Shown one piece after another: positions 11,960 through 23,927 of a DNA stretch of 64,000 nucleotides. The stretch is from Escarpia spicata (taxonomy: Eukaryota > Annelida > Polychaeta > Sabellida > Siboglinidae): the NCBI GenBank assembly GCA_963995525.1, contig OZ023210.1:25581116-25645115 (forward strand). The letters are read 5' to 3'. Below the pieces are notes generated by a model. It saw only the letters and a program-made list of their open reading frames with translations, was not told the DNA's origin and did no database searches. The position numbers were made by a program, and so were the translations under genes. Position 1 is the first letter of the stretch. Each line of letters opens with the position of its first letter.

Positions 11960-12300
11960 TTTCCAGGTGTTGAGAGCATAGTTCAAGTGGATGCCTCGAG
12001 CCGTGGACTTGGCGCTGTACTCCTACAAAAAGGGAAGCCGATATATTTCGCATCAAAGTAATTGAGCGAGTGCGAACAACGATATACCAACATTGAGAGA
12101 GAAATGTTGGCAGTCTTATTTGGACTTTGTCGTGGAGTCCGATCACGAGCTACTAGAAATGATCCACCTCAAGAACTTGGCAGTAGCATCACAGAGATTG
12201 CAGCGCATGCTCCTGCTAATGCAGATGTATGACTTCGAGCTACGGTATAAACCAGGCAAAGAAATGGAATTGACTGATACTATGTCACGACAACCGTGCT
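11960..12300 (+). pseudogene. Gypsy-type RNase H, fragmented
   Basis: VQVDASSRGLGAVLLQKG provides the first catalytic aspartate and NIEREMLAVLFGL the catalytic glutamate. An internal stop lies between them. The next segment (SDHELLEMI, then ELTDTMSRQP with the late aspartate) is displaced in frame, with about ten residues missing at the join. Confidence 0.8.
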
Positions 12301-12960
12301 CTGAAGCAAAAGAAATCGATCTGGATGTGCAGTTCTCGACAAAGAAACTAGAGGCAGTACGAGAAGCAACGTTGGCTGATGACGAACTGTGCGCATTGAA
12401 GACGGTCATCATCGAGGGGTGGCCAGAATCTCAACGTCTTCTATTTATGGCACCGAAGCCATACTGGTCATATCGTGAAGAACTATCTGTGGCAGACAGT
12501 CTCATCACGAAAGGCGACCAACTGGTGATACCTGCCAGCCTACATGCCGAGATATTGACGAGACTGCACGAGTCTCATCAGGGAATCGAGAAGACGAGAC
12601 TAAGAGCAAGAGCGAGTGTCTTCTGGAAGAACATAAACAGAGACATGACAACTGGAGCTTGGTAGCCAGTGAGGGTGATGACGACATGTTCTGAGCCTCG
12701 GTCGTACAACGTGTTGTCTCCAAGCGGTAACATCCTCAGGCGAAACCGTCACCATATCGGTGCATGAGACGACGGAACGACACGCAACCTGGTGTCAGCC
12801 AGATGACGACCTGGTGAGAGACCACGAAGAGCCTCGAGAGCGCAAACAGATGACAAACATACAGCCGACAACCGAGGCGCCCGCACCTAAACGTTAGACG
12901 GTCGGGTTTCAGAGCTCCGGCCAGTTCACTAGTTCGGGGAGACTTGTCAAACCGCCCCAA
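12300..12960 (+). pseudogene. Gypsy-type integrase with catalytic core deleted
   Basis: The N-terminal linker and the HHCC-type region start are readable (LHAEILTRLHESHQGIEK with the two histidines, then VFWKNINRDM). At about 12655 the frame jumps to CSEPRSYNVLSPSG and RRNRHH, the C-terminal tail of this integrase type. The two cysteines of the zinc site and the whole DDE catalytic core are absent. This is a large deletion. Confidence 0.75.
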
Positions 12961-13052
12961 AGCCTGGACTTGTAAAGACTCTGATGACTTTAATAGCAAT
13001 TATCTTTAATAGACTTTGTAATTGCGAACAATTCATTATTTGCATTCATTCG

Positions 13053-13250
13053 AGAAAAGAGGGGTGTGACATTAGTAGTTCAAGTAACATTACGTTGGAA
13101 GCCGGCTGGAATTATACAGCTTTAAGCGAGCTTATGTGCGACATCCTTGGAGTGAGGCCTACCGATGTATGTTGATTAATAAAGTTGTCTTGTGTTCCGT
13201 TGGTGTACGCATACGATATCCAGTGGTGACATGCTATTTAAAATACCTCA
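13053..13250 (+). repeat. Polypurine tract and probable 3' LTR of the gypsy relic
   Basis: AGAAAAGAGGGG (13053-13064) is a good polypurine tract and is followed at once by TGTGACATTAG, a TG-type LTR start. AATAAA occurs at about 13180. The right edge carries GATATCCAGTGGTGACAT, which is also seen at about 9610. The exact LTR end is uncertain because the shared word extends past the expected CA. Confidence 0.5.
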
Positions 13251-13339
13251 TACACGCATATCGTAATTTTATGTCTTTACCAAACTAATGACGTCCGATG
13301 AGACATTTCTCTCCTATTTATGAAATATCTAAAATAATT

Positions 13340-14600
13340 GTCTGATAAATCTTTTAGATACTTCAATGATTCCGGACTGTTTGTTGATAACTAATATGGG
13401 TTTAGAAAAATACTCCATTGAATATGCATCACTTGAACTAGTAGATAGAATAATTACCTAAATGGATAAAATGATGTACCTGTCAATATTTGTATTGACC
13501 TCTCAAAGGCCTTCGATACAATTTATCACTCAATACTAAGATATTATGGCTTAGATGATTCTACTCTGAATCTATTTAAAAGTTACTTAAGGAACAGAAG
13601 GCAATACACATAATTTCAAAATGAAACTTCCGATACCTTACCTATCACAACCGGTGTACCACAAGGCTCTATTTTTGGTTCCCTGTTATTTATACTATAT
13701 ATAAATGATTTTCCAAAAGCTAATAAAATATTTAACTTTATTATGTATGCCGACGACACCACCGTATTTAGCACCCTCAACTGTTTTCATGATAATTCAC
13801 CTAACGAAACTACTGATTCGGCAATAAATGATTAAGTCCTAAAATACACGAACGGTTAAACATTAATAAATTGTTATTAAACAAAAACTAATTTTAATGT
13901 ATGATTTTTAATTTCATATGCCAAATAAAGTTGTTAATAACTTGTCGCTGGTCAATGGTACAATCATCGAAATAGGACTGACCTTAGATACAAATTTAAA
14001 TAGGAAAAAGCATATTGAACAAATATCAAGTATGTGCTCCAAAACTCTCGGCATCTGAAATAGACTAAAACATGTGTTTTCTTTAGAAACTGAAATTATC
14101 TTATATAATACACTAATATTGTCTCATATTAACTATTGCATTATGGCGTGGGGATACCAACGTAGCCGGATGTTGAAAATACAAAAGAAAACTGAGAAGC
14201 TTAACCATTAGTAAATACAATTCTCATACTGAGCATCTTTTTTTAAATTGAATGTTTAAAAATAGATGACATATTACAGTTACACGAACTTAACTATTTT
14301 AAATTCATGCATCAAGACTTCCCTGCCTATTTATTAAACTGGGAACTAAATCCAAATGATTTCATACACAACTACAACACCAGGAGGACAACAGAGTTAC
14401 ACTAATTCAGAACAAAATATGAATTTGCCAAAAGATGTCTTAGATCAAACTTGCCACATATCGTCAATAAACCCCTAAATTAGTCATAGAGAAGATTGGA
14501 ACACATAGTTTCTGAGGTTTTGTAAATTATGCAAAGAATAATCTATTACAAAATATGCAGATACATATACAATCCTAAACGGTTACTGTTACTATCAAAG
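13340..14600 (+). mobile_element. LINE B: decayed copy of the G-type LINE
   Basis: Multiply broken reverse transcriptase in three frames. TGVPQGSIFGSLLF, NFIMYADDTTVFSTLN (YADD intact) and a C-terminal YEFAKRCLRSN word align with the same words in the LINEs at 49950-55515 and 59875-61990. More diverged than either, so an older member or sister family. Start and end are not precise. Confidence 0.75.
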
Positions 14601-14614
14601 TTAACTAAATCAGT

Positions 14615-15532
14615 AATATGTGTATAATAGAAGGATTAAAAGTGATGGAGATAGACAGCATTTACAAGATGATCTTGACAGGTTGATCAAATGGTCTGAA
14701 AAGTGGCAAATGCTGTTCAATTTTGGGAAATGTAAATGCCTCCACACAGGACATGGGAACGAAGAAGTAGAATATACAATGGGGGGGTACTGTACTAAGT
14801 ACTACTTTAAAAGAAAAGGACTTAGGGTTAACCATTAGTGCTGATATGTAGATTTCAGAGCAGTGCGGAATTGCAGCTTCGAAGAGAAATCAAATCCTTG
14901 GATTAATTAGGCGAAACATAACGTATAAGGAAAAAGAGCTAATAATACCTCTGTACAAAACAATAGTTAGGCCTCATTTAGAATATTGTATTCAAGCGTG
15001 GAGGCCATATCGCAGGAAGGACATAGATATGCTAGAAAGAGTGCAGAGGAGAGCAACTAAAATGATACCAAATCTGAGGGATCTTAGTTACGAAATAAGC
15101 CTAAAAAAATGCGGTTTAACAACACTAGAGACCAGGAGATTGAGAGGAGATCAGATAGAAGTGTTTAAAATATTGAAGGGTTATGAAAATATTGATAGAA
15201 ATATGTTTTTCTCAGTTAAGAAAGATAGAAGGACTAGAGGACATGAACTTGCATTAGCAAAGGAGCAAAGTAAATTGGATATAAGAAAGTTTTCATTTTC
15301 ACAAAGGATTGTAAATGAATGGAACAGATTACCTGCTGATTGTGTGGGTGCTAGTAGCGTGAATATGTTTAAAAATAAAATCGACACATACCTCAGACGG
15401 GCGGGATACACATAGATAAAAGGGTCGGACTCTCGATAAGCCAAAGAGCTTCCTTGTCCACCTGCCACCTAGAGTTAATTCTCTGGGTGGCAATCTTGTT
15501 AAATCTTGTTAATCTTGTTAATCTTGTTAAAT
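14615..15532 (+). mobile_element. CR1-type LINE, 3' fragment (copy 1)
   Basis: A 5'-truncated copy starting inside the reverse transcriptase (RRIKSDGD, DDLDRLIKWSEKWQMLF) and running through the C-terminus (MLERVQRRATKMIPNLRDL, KFSFSQRIVNEWNRLPADC). After the stop comes the conserved 3' sequence with CCACCTGCCACCTAGAG, ending in tandem ATCTTGTTA units (15495-15530). The same tail, reversed, marks the copies at 19114 and 27477. Two or three frame changes near 14790-14870 break the frame. Confidence 0.9.
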
Positions 15533-15595
15533 ATGTGTGAATATATTTAGCTATTTTGCTCTTTCTTTCTTCTTTTTGCACATCGCACTTCTTTC

Positions 15596-15957
15596 AGTAA
15601 AAACGAGTTGTACAACTATATTATATGTGGTGGTTTCCGTAAAAACGAGTCGTACAACTATTTTATATATGGTGGTTTCAGACAAAAACGAGTCATACAA
15701 CTATTTATGTATGGTGGTTTCAGTAAAAACGAGTCGTACAATTATTTTATATATGGTGGTTTCAATAAAAATGAGTCGTACAACTATTTTATATATGGTG
15801 GTTTCAATAAAAATGAGTCGTACAACTATTTTATATATGGTGGTTTCAATAAAAACCAGTTGTACAACTATTTTATTCATGGTGGTTTCAGTAAAAACGA
15901 GTTGTATAACTATTTTATATATGGTTGTTTTAGTAAAAACCAGTTGTACAACTATGG
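15596..15957. repeat. 42-bp minisatellite, about 8-9 units
   Basis: The unit resembles TACAACTATTTTATATATGG followed by TGGTTTCAGTAAAAACGAGTCG. Because 42 is divisible by three, frames stay open (a YNYFIYGGFNKNES repeat in one). No gene signal surrounds it. The right end grades into LINE-G-type 3' sequence, so the array probably arose from a retrotransposon 3' UTR. Confidence 0.9.
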
Positions 15958-16175
15958 TGGTTCCCACAGTAGTGATAGTGCTGTCTTAATGGGAGCCACT
16001 GACTCCCTATTTGTCAATCAAATGGTTTCTTTTGTTTCAATTAATCATTATACTGGTTTCAAAAAATTGTGCATACCCGCTTACAGTATTATATTTTATT
16101 TGGGTAAATGCATATACCTGATGTTTTTGTGCCAATATTTGTTATATTTTGGGGTCAAATAAACTTCTTGTTCTT
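15950..16175 (+). mobile_element. LINE-G-type 3' UTR fragment
   Basis: It shares with the 3' end of the LINE at 49950-55515 a TGGTTCCC/TGGCTCC word, the phrase TCTTAATGGGAG and a terminal GGTCAAATAAACT followed by a short T/C/G tail (TTCTTGTTCTTG). It has no coding sequence. Confidence 0.65.
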
Positions 16176-16640
16176 GTAGTAAATAAATTAAACACATTAA
16201 AACAGTATGAATAAATATGTTAAAACAATATGGCTATATTAAATGACAGTGATAACATTGATCAATGATGTGATATATCTTCAGGAACTTGATAGAAGAT
16301 GGAATGAACGATTTCAGGGCACGTTGAGTTCGTACAGTTGGCATTCTGTCCCTCCTTCCAGAGGGAGGAGGTCATGCTGGTCGTGTAAGAAGTGGGTGGG
16401 GTCAGAGAAGATTTTTCTTTGCCATTTGCAGGATTCTCGACTTGTACAATTGCTGTAAATTGGTTTCGGGAGACAACATCCAGCGATCTTGCAAGAAGTG
16501 ATATATAGCGTATTTAGTTACCCCCTGTTTTTCACTGAAAGATTTCCCCACCAAGAAATAAGCCCGAAAGCCATAACACTTTTCACAAATGAATTGTGAA
16601 ACAGAGACAAATATTTCTGTCAATGTGCATTGCATTGCGT
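16176..16640. other. No gene recognised
   Basis: Short frames only; no motif or repeat family recognised. Confidence 0.45.
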
Positions 16641-16651
16641 TTTCTCAGGAA

Positions 16652-17545
16652 CTACAATCTTTGCTGGCCTTTCTTGTACAGACTCATTGTATTATCATCC
16701 CACCTTAATTTGTTATCGATTGTAGTATCAGGATAATTATATGAATGTACAGTTTCTATGTTTTGCCCTTTGAAGTTGATAGGATTGGGATGATGTACAC
16801 CTGATCGAATGTCTATTACAATTTCCTTGGTCTTTATAACATCCAACTCAAGGCAGTTGACCATACACCATGATATAAAATGATCTACGTTGCTTCTATA
16901 CTCTTTTTCGTCATTTGAGATCAGACCAATAAGAGCAATGTCATCTGCATATTTGAAATAGTGGCAGCTTGATCAAGTACGTCTACAGGAACTGGTGTAC
17001 ATCGCATGTAGAAATGGTGAGAGCACCCACTCTTGAGGGGCTCCAGTGGAGACAGAGACACCTGGCGAGCAGTGACCATTGACGTTTACATACAGTGCGC
17101 GGTTGGTGAGGAAACTATGGACAAACATGTCAAATTGTTGACCAACTCCAAGATCAATCAGTTTTCTAATCATCAAATGCGGCTGAATTGTGTTAAATGC
17201 TGACGAAAAATCTATGAATAGGATTCTAGCATACGAGCGTGGACGTTCAAGGTGTTCATGAATGACATTTAACATACACAGGGTGGCGTCTTCCACACTG
17301 CGTTTAGTTCTGTGTGCAAATTGCAGAGGATCAAGTAGATGTTCAACCTCGGGTAATATATATTTCAGCATTATTCTTTTAAACGATTTCATCAACAGTG
17401 ATGTAAGACCGATGGGTCTGTAGTCGTTGAGAGATACTACGTTAGGCTGTTTAGGAACGGGTATAATTTCGGATGTTTTCCACTGAAGTGGAACCTCACT
17501 CAGCTCAATGCACAATTGAAACAACATTTGAAAAACACTACTCAG
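16652..17545 (-). mobile_element. LINE D: fragment of a distinct LINE reverse transcriptase
   Basis: The minus strand encodes VSLNDYRPIGLTSLLMKSFKR, LLDPLQFAHRTKRSVEDA, RILFIDFSSAFNTIQPHLM, STGAPQEWVLSPFL (expected PQG changed to PQE), then one frame over FKYADDIALIGL and a downstream WDDNTMSLYKKGQQRL. This is a reverse transcriptase from block 2 to past YADD. It is unlike the other LINEs here (SARSYARILFIDFSSAFNTI type). The frame break lies near 16975. The 5' side stops at a CA/TA microsatellite. Confidence 0.85.
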
Positions 17546-17547
17546 CT

Positions 17548-17573
17548 GCTCATCACACACACACGCACGCACG

Positions 17574-17604
<31 letters not shown>

Positions 17605-17760
17605 GTGTATATATATATATATATAAATGTATCTATATATATGTATATATATATATATATATGTATATATATGTATATATATATATTATGTATATATATA
17701 TATGTATATATATATATACATATATGTATGTATATATATGTATATATATATATATATGTA
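17548..17760. repeat. Compound (CA)n/(TA)n/(TATG)n microsatellite
   Basis: An ACACGCACGC tract passes into ACACACAC, then about 180 bp of TATATG/TATATATA variants. Confidence 0.95.
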
Positions 17761-18740
17761 ATTATCCTTCATTATAACAACTTTTCCTACCTACAAACAC
17801 ATGTCTATATTAAGAATATCGATTCTGTCGCAGCTATAACATTAATACTGAATTCGACTAAATCGAGTCTACTCTTTTATAAATCCACCAATTGTTTCTC
17901 AATATGTATTTGCAAATATGCGTGAATCGCTGCACAGAGGCTTACCACGCCAATATTGCCTGGTGGCGCGAGCGGTCTTTAATTGATCACTGACAACGCC
18001 GCGTTTGCCGTAGACGTGGAAAAAGCGAGAGAGTGTGAGGGATGGCGAGTCGTCACCACCGTACGAGTTGGTAGACCTCATGCTGTGGCTGTACTGGCGT
18101 AGTGTCCTAGTCCCCACACCGAACGGCATCCACACCTCTGTGGAACAGAACCACAACGCTATATGTCATTCCAGATTACACCCGACCAATTCCCGCAGCG
18201 CGCAGCTATATAGGTCTAGTGCAACTTCGCGCGAGTAACAAACCACGGCGAATCAGCGGGCAATTGCAAAAAAAAACTTTTTTATTATATTCTACCGCCC
18301 TACAATATATGTTGTTGGACAAATAAGATCTGCAAGTGTATGATGTACATCTTTCGCAAGGTTATTGGATTTCACCAAATGCAGCAAAGGGGAACTCGAC
18401 ATTATAGCACAGTATAATTAACTTAATGTAGTCGAAACGTAAAAAGACCACGACGAAGAATTGCTTAACGTTATAAATATATGTGCAATTACCAGTACAC
18501 CAACCTACTGGTAAAACCGAACGAATTATTGGCACTTACGTAACATTTAAATAAACGAATGAATAAAAAGCGGTGGAGGAAAATATCAGCGGAGTCAAAT
18601 AAAAGGATATATGTGGAACAATAATTTCATGACGCATAAGTTGTGGTAACTTACACATAGAATATAAGATGGCAATGCTCTAGATATTATTATTTTGGTG
18701 CACTAGCAACACCTTGCGTGAATCAAATAGACTAGACAAA
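17761..18740. other. No gene recognised; GC-richer island at 17920-18240
   Basis: The GC-richer part has an 85-codon minus frame and a 67-codon plus frame, neither with a recognisable motif. A TATATAGG word at about 18209 has no associated gene. Confidence 0.4.
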
Positions 18741-18764
18741 TAATCTGAGGGGAAACAATGTTAA

Positions 18765-18862
18765 AAGTGGTCATCCATGCCAGGCTTTATCTATGACCTG
18801 TATCTGTCACAACCAGCCCTGATGACATTTCTATTGTCACGTGTTACTGTTTAGTGAGCTAT
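18765..18862 (+). repeat. Inverted repeat arm, pairs with 23032-23130
   Basis: TATCTATGACCT, GTCACAACCAGCCC, GATGACA, TCTATTGT and GTGAGCTATTTTGCGAAAA occur in this order here and, reverse-complemented, at 23032-23130. The arms flank the CR1-type copy at 19114-22780. Confidence 0.75.
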
Positions 18863-19113
18863 TTTGCGAAAAAGACGGAGACATGAAACTGTTGATTCTT
18901 CTCTGGGTAGTCAGTGCTGCTGACCTTGATCTGTGTATGGCCTTTCTGCTTGGAGTTAAAACGCATTCTTAGCTTCAATCTAACACTGGTACAAACCAGG
19001 GAGTGATCAGTGTCATAATCAGCACTATGGTAGCTGCGTGTGTTCAGAATACTGTTGAGAGGATCACATCTGGTGATGATTAGAACTACTTGGTGACAAT
19101 GGCCCGATCTAGG
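18859..19113 (-). mobile_element. RTE-like LINE endonuclease fragment
   Basis: The minus strand reads SILNTRSYHSADYDTDHSLVC followed by basic KLRMRFNSKQKGHTQIKV. The D-x-D-H-S-L-V word is the terminal catalytic histidine region of an RTE-type (craniofacial-development-protein-2-like) endonuclease. No polymerase follows. The fragment abuts the tail of the CR1-type copy at 19114. Confidence 0.7.
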
Positions 19114-22100
19114 GTTTAACAAGATTTAACAAGATAGCCACCCAGAGAATTAACTCTAGGTGGCAGGTGGACAAGGAAGCCCTTTGGCTTATCGAGAGTC
19201 CAACCCTTTTATTTATGTGTGTCCCGCCCTTCTGGGGTATGTGTCGATTTTATTATTAAACATATTCACGCTACTAGCTCCCACACAATCAGCAGATAAT
19301 CTGTTCCATTCATTCACAGTCCTTTGTTAAAATGAGAACTTTCTTATATCTAGTCTACACTGCTCCTTTGCTAATGTAATTTCATGTCTTTCTTAACTGA
19401 GAAAAAAATATTTCTAACAATATTTTCAGAACCATTTATTATTTTAAACACTTCTATCTGATCTTTTCTCAATCTCCTGGTCTCTAGTGTTGTCAAAACA
19501 CTTCTTTTAGGCGATATAACTAAGATCCCTCAGTTTTGGTATAATTTTAGTCGCTCTCCTCTGTACCCTTTCTAGCATATCTATGTCCTTCTTGCGATAT
19601 GGCCTCCACGCGTGTATACACTATTCTAAATGAGGCCTCACTGTTGTTTTGTATAGCGGTATTATTAGTTCTTTTTCCTTATACGCTATATTTCGCCGAA
19701 TTAATCCAAGGATTTGATTTCCCTTTGAAGCTGCAATTCCGCACTGCTCTGAAACCTTCATATCAGTACTAATGGTTAACCCTGAGTCCTCTTCCTTTAC
19801 ACTAGTACAGTACCCCCATTGTATATTCTACCTCTTTGTTCCCATGTCCTGTGTGGAGGCATTTACATTTCCCAAAATTGAACAGCATTTGCCACTTTTC
19901 AGACCATTTGATCAACCTGTCAAGATCGTCTTGTAAATGCTGTCTATGTCCACCACTTTCTAAACCCTTTTGTATCATCCGCAAATTTCAACATCTTGCT
20001 TGTTATTTCATCATCCAAATCGTTGATACTTATTAAGAATAATATCGGTCGTAGTACCGAACCCTGTGGTACCCCACTCAATACCGATTTCCAGTTTGAA
20101 GCTTCCCCATCAACTACTACACGTTGTCTTCTGTCAATCAGCCATTTTTCTATCCAGTTTATTATACCATTTCCTATGCTATGGGCCTTTAGCTTAAGCA
20201 GTAATCTTTAATGTGGTACTTTGTCGAAAGCTTTTGGAAAATCTAAGTAGACGATATCTACTGGTGATCCCTCATCTACCCACTTCGTGATGTCTTCCAA
20301 AAAACATAACATATTTGTTAAGCATGACCTCGCTTTTATAAACCCAAGTTGAGATGGGTTTATCAATTTATGTTTAACAAGAAAATCCACCATGTGATCT
20401 TTAATTAGTCTTTCTAATAAGTTGCAAATCACTGATGTTAAACTCACTGGTCTATAGTTCTCTGACTTGTTTCTCGAACCTTTTTTAAATATCGGTATAA
20501 TGTTTGACTCTTTCCATTCTAAAGGAACCACTCCCTTTTCTAATGACAAATTGAAAATTGTTGCAAGCGGTACGCTAATTTGCTTTACAATTTCCAATAG
20601 TAGTTTGGGCGGAATCCCATCCAGTCCATATGATTTATTATCCTTCATAGCCCTTATTTTCTTAGCTATTATTTCCGGGGTTACAATTAACTGTCCTAAA
20701 TAGTCTGAATATGCCCCCTTGAACTTAGTCTATGATACTGGCAGTGAACTAATATCTTGCCTGGTAAACGCTGAATTAAAATACTCATTCAGGTCTTCTG
20801 TCATTAAGAATCCTTCTGATATTATATTTCTAGCACTATCTTCTAGAGGACCGACCTTATCCTGAACTTTCTGTTTGCTTCGAACATACGCATAAAAACG
20901 TTTGCTGTCATGTTTTATATTACTATCTAATTGTTGTTCATAGCTTCTCTTTGAATGTTTAATTTCAGCTGTAGCTTGGCTAAGTGCTTCTTTATAAATG
21001 TTGTAGTCTTCATCATTTCCAGTACATCTATATGACTTCCACATCATTTGTTTATACGTAATTTTTCTTGTTTTTTGAAATGTACAAATTTATCGACCAT
21101 GCACTTAATTTCACTCTTTAATATATTGCAGCATTCTGTTGCTGTCTTATTTTTCAGTGTGATATTCCAGTCTATCTTTACTAAATAATTCCTCATGTCC
21201 TTATACCTTCCTTTGTGGAAATTTCTCCCACGCTGCTTTTTACTATTCCTTTCTGATTTTACTTTGATGGTAAAATGTATCTGGTTGTGATCATTACTCC
21301 CCAGTGGCTCACATATCTTGACATTGTCAACTAATTCATTATGTCAGGACAAAACTATGTCTAACACATTCTCACCCCTGGTTGGTCCTAGCACATGTTG
21401 AGAAAGGAAAGTATCTTGAACTAAAACTAAAAACCTGTGGTCCTCTCTCCCCATACTTTGTAGAGATTTCCATTGTTAAAATCCCCCATAACAATACAAT
21501 CCCGTTAGCTTACTTCCCTTATAGCGTTTTGTATTTTTTCATTCTCTTCTATACTTATGTTTGGACTTCGATAAACTAACCCAACTGTTTACGTTGAGTT
21601 TCCTGTAACTGTGTTACACCATACAGCTTCTTCGCAATCTTCTCTTTCTAATTTTATTCCATAAGCCTGGATAGATTCTTTATTATATAAAATAACTCCA
21701 CCTCCCTTTCTTCCTATTCTATCTTTCCTAAACATTACATATCCTGTCAGTCCCAATTTGGCATCTGATATATCGGTGGTGGTCCAGGATTCGGTTATAC
21801 CTATTATGTGAGGGTCAATATCTCCTTCCGTAATATTTAGTTCATTTCTTTTGTTTACTATACTCCTTGCATTTTATACAAACACATTTATATCCAACTT
21901 CAGAAGCGTTTTCTAGACTGTTCTTTGCTGATTTATTTGTGCTGTCTTTATTTATGCCTCCAATTTCAGGCTTCTCTGTGAGTCCCTCCTGCGAATCTAG
22001 TTTAAATAGATGCAACCTGTCCCTCTGTCAACCGATCGCAGCAGGTTCTCTGAGAAAACTGCTGCCTCAATTCCACTAAGATGGAGGCCATCTCTCATGT

Positions 22101-22780
22101 ATATATATTCCCTCCCAACAAAGTATCCCCATAAATATGTGAATCCCACCCCTTCTTCTTCACACATCTGCTCAACTATGCATTGATCGCCATCCTCTTG
22201 CAGTTTCTATACGTTGCCCCCTTCCTCCCATTACTGGCAAAATTCCTGAGAGAATAGTCTGGTCAACTCTTGTCTTCTTTAGTTTCCTCACTAACTGTCT
22301 ATACTTCTGTACTATCCCAGTTGTTCCCTCCCTGTCTGTATTATGTGTTCTACGTGTGCTAGTATAGACCTTCCCTTGGCATGCCCCAATACCATCTCTA
22401 CCCTTTCAGTCACATATTCTAACCTAGCCCCCGGTAGACAAACAACGACGTCCTTCCCCTCGCTTGTCCGTCTTTCTCGTAATGGAGTCGCCCATAAACA
22501 CCCTCTCTTTCCCCATTGCCCCCCCCCCGCCCCAATCACTGCCTCAGAGTAGCTATTTCTCCTGTTTGCATATGTCTGGTTGTTGTCTTTTCCCCCTGCC
22601 GTCTTCTCTCCTGTCACATTCTCTTCCGATCCGTTCTTTCCTGTCGCTTTTTCTCTTGTCACCTTTCCTCCTGTCATCGTCCCTTTTATTGACTTCTCTT
22701 CTATCACATTTGCTCTCACTTCCTTTCGTCCCTTCATATTTCCTCCCACCAGTTTCTACGATCTATGTAAACGAGTCAAA
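19114..22780 (-). mobile_element. CR1-type LINE, long decayed copy (copy 2)
   Basis: On the minus strand it runs from ORF1 (esterase-region remnants at 22312-22749) through endonuclease and reverse transcriptase to the ATCTTGTTA tail, read as TAACAAGAT at 19114. It is colinear with the copy at 27477-31665 almost throughout. Readable blocks are reverse transcriptase at 20208-20648 (DNKSYGLDGIPPKLL, ENYRPVSLTSVI) and the endonuclease/linker at 20730-21047. Many single-base frame changes, so it is older or less constrained than copy 3. The 5' end is near the T/C-rich block at 22560-22780. Confidence 0.88.
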
Positions 22781-23031
22781 AGCACTAACATAAACTTTCG
22801 ATCACGAAACCAAACTAAAATGTTAATATATTTTGACATGTGTTTTGTTTTCCTTTAAATTCTATCCGTAATATTGATTTAACATTTACTGCAAATAGAT
22901 ATATGTGTATCATTACGCGGTACCTTCTAACATAACATGCAGCTACGTAACCTTATCATTAGTAGATATACAACCGACTATGTATACGTTGATAACTGTT
23001 GAAACAGTAATGACACCGTTTTCGCAAAATA
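22781..23031. other. No gene recognised
   Basis: AT-rich sequence between the CR1-type copy and the inverted repeat arm. Confidence 0.4.
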
Positions 23032-23130
23032 GCTCACTACGTAGATAAAACCACAATAGAAAGTGTCATCCGGGCTGGTTGTGACCGGTAAAGGTCATAG
23101 ATATACCTTGGCACTCATGACATCTTTTAA
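23032..23130 (-). repeat. Inverted repeat arm, pairs with 18765-18862
   Basis: Reverse complement of the arm at 18765-18862 over about 95 bp, with roughly three quarters of bases matching by eye. Confidence 0.75.
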
Positions 23131-23569
23131 TACTAGGGCCATTTTGAAATTACAATGTATTCGTCTAGTCTAACAGTTGCTAAACGTGTATGCATTGCTC
23201 GCCCACTTGTGGCGAATGATGCACTGCATCCTCCTTTCACCGCGGGGCTGCTATATTCAAACAGCTCACACCACGCACCAGATCTTCACGACATTACGGT
23301 CATCACAAAGAAAATATCCGAAAACTGCTATTCTGGGAACAGAAACGCGCAGTGGCTGGATCAAAAATGTATTCATGTAAGACCTTAATGTGGACAGCAT
23401 TAGGGCTAGAGAGTGTAACCTACAACTGGTAACAATGGAAGACCGAGAGATAGGGCAAGACATTTCGTAAAGCAGACAGCAACTGGAGGTAGGCGGCCAA
23501 GTCAAAAGGGAACGGGTCGACATTGTTGTCAATGAACGTTGTCAGTAACCAGATGAATGGTGTGTGCGT

Positions 23570-23621
23570 GCTTGCGTGCGTGTGTGAGTGTATATGTGGT
23601 ATGTGTGTGCATGTATGTATG

Positions 23622-23655
<34 letters not shown>
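23570..23655. repeat. (TG)n/(TA)n compound microsatellite
   Basis: GTGTGTG words pass through ATGTATGTATGT into a TA tract. Confidence 0.95.
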
Positions 23656-23659
<4 letters not shown>

Positions 23660-23675
23660 CCTACAATGTTGTGTG

Positions 23676-23785
23676 ACAGAGCTAATTAATTGATTGGATG
23701 GTCAACGGATCCTAAAGAAAAATGTTTTGTTTTAAAATGTATTGTTTTAGGACAGACAATAAAGTATTTTTGATTTGATTTGATG

Positions 23786-23822
<37 letters not shown>

Positions 23823-23892
23823 CACATCATATAATATAAACATTTTATAATTAAACTGTATCATCCGTTGACCATCCAATCAATTAATTAGC

Positions 23893-23897
<5 letters not shown>
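23676..23897. repeat. Perfect 35-bp inverted repeat with 152-bp loop
   Basis: The left arm 23676-23710 starts ACAGAGCTAATTAATTGATT. Its exact reverse complement is at 23863-23897. The loop contains a LINE-type 3' end, AATAAAGTATTTTTGATTTGATTTGATG, and a TA tract (23785-23820). TA tracts also lie outside both arms (23635-23655 and 23898-23926). Confidence 0.9.

Positions 23898-23926
<29 letters not shown>

Positions 23927-23927
<1 letters not shown>

Larger units (their letters stand above)
9598..13250 (+). mobile_element. Ty3/gypsy-type LTR retrotransposon relic
   Basis: In order on the plus strand: gag remnant, zinc knuckle, reverse transcriptase, RNase H, integrase N-terminal zinc-binding region and integrase C-terminal tail. 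A polypurine tract and an LTR-like segment follow. The words GATATCCAGTGGTGACAT occur at both edges (about 9610 and 13216), consistent with LTR/primer-site borders. The 5' LTR beyond that word is not recognisable. The element is heavily broken by stops, frame changes and deletions, and carries a TIR element at 10581-11034. It is long dead. Confidence 0.8.

Noticed and set aside
17473..17925. 150-codon Tyr/Ile repeat frame
   Set aside because: Translation of a TA/TATG microsatellite.
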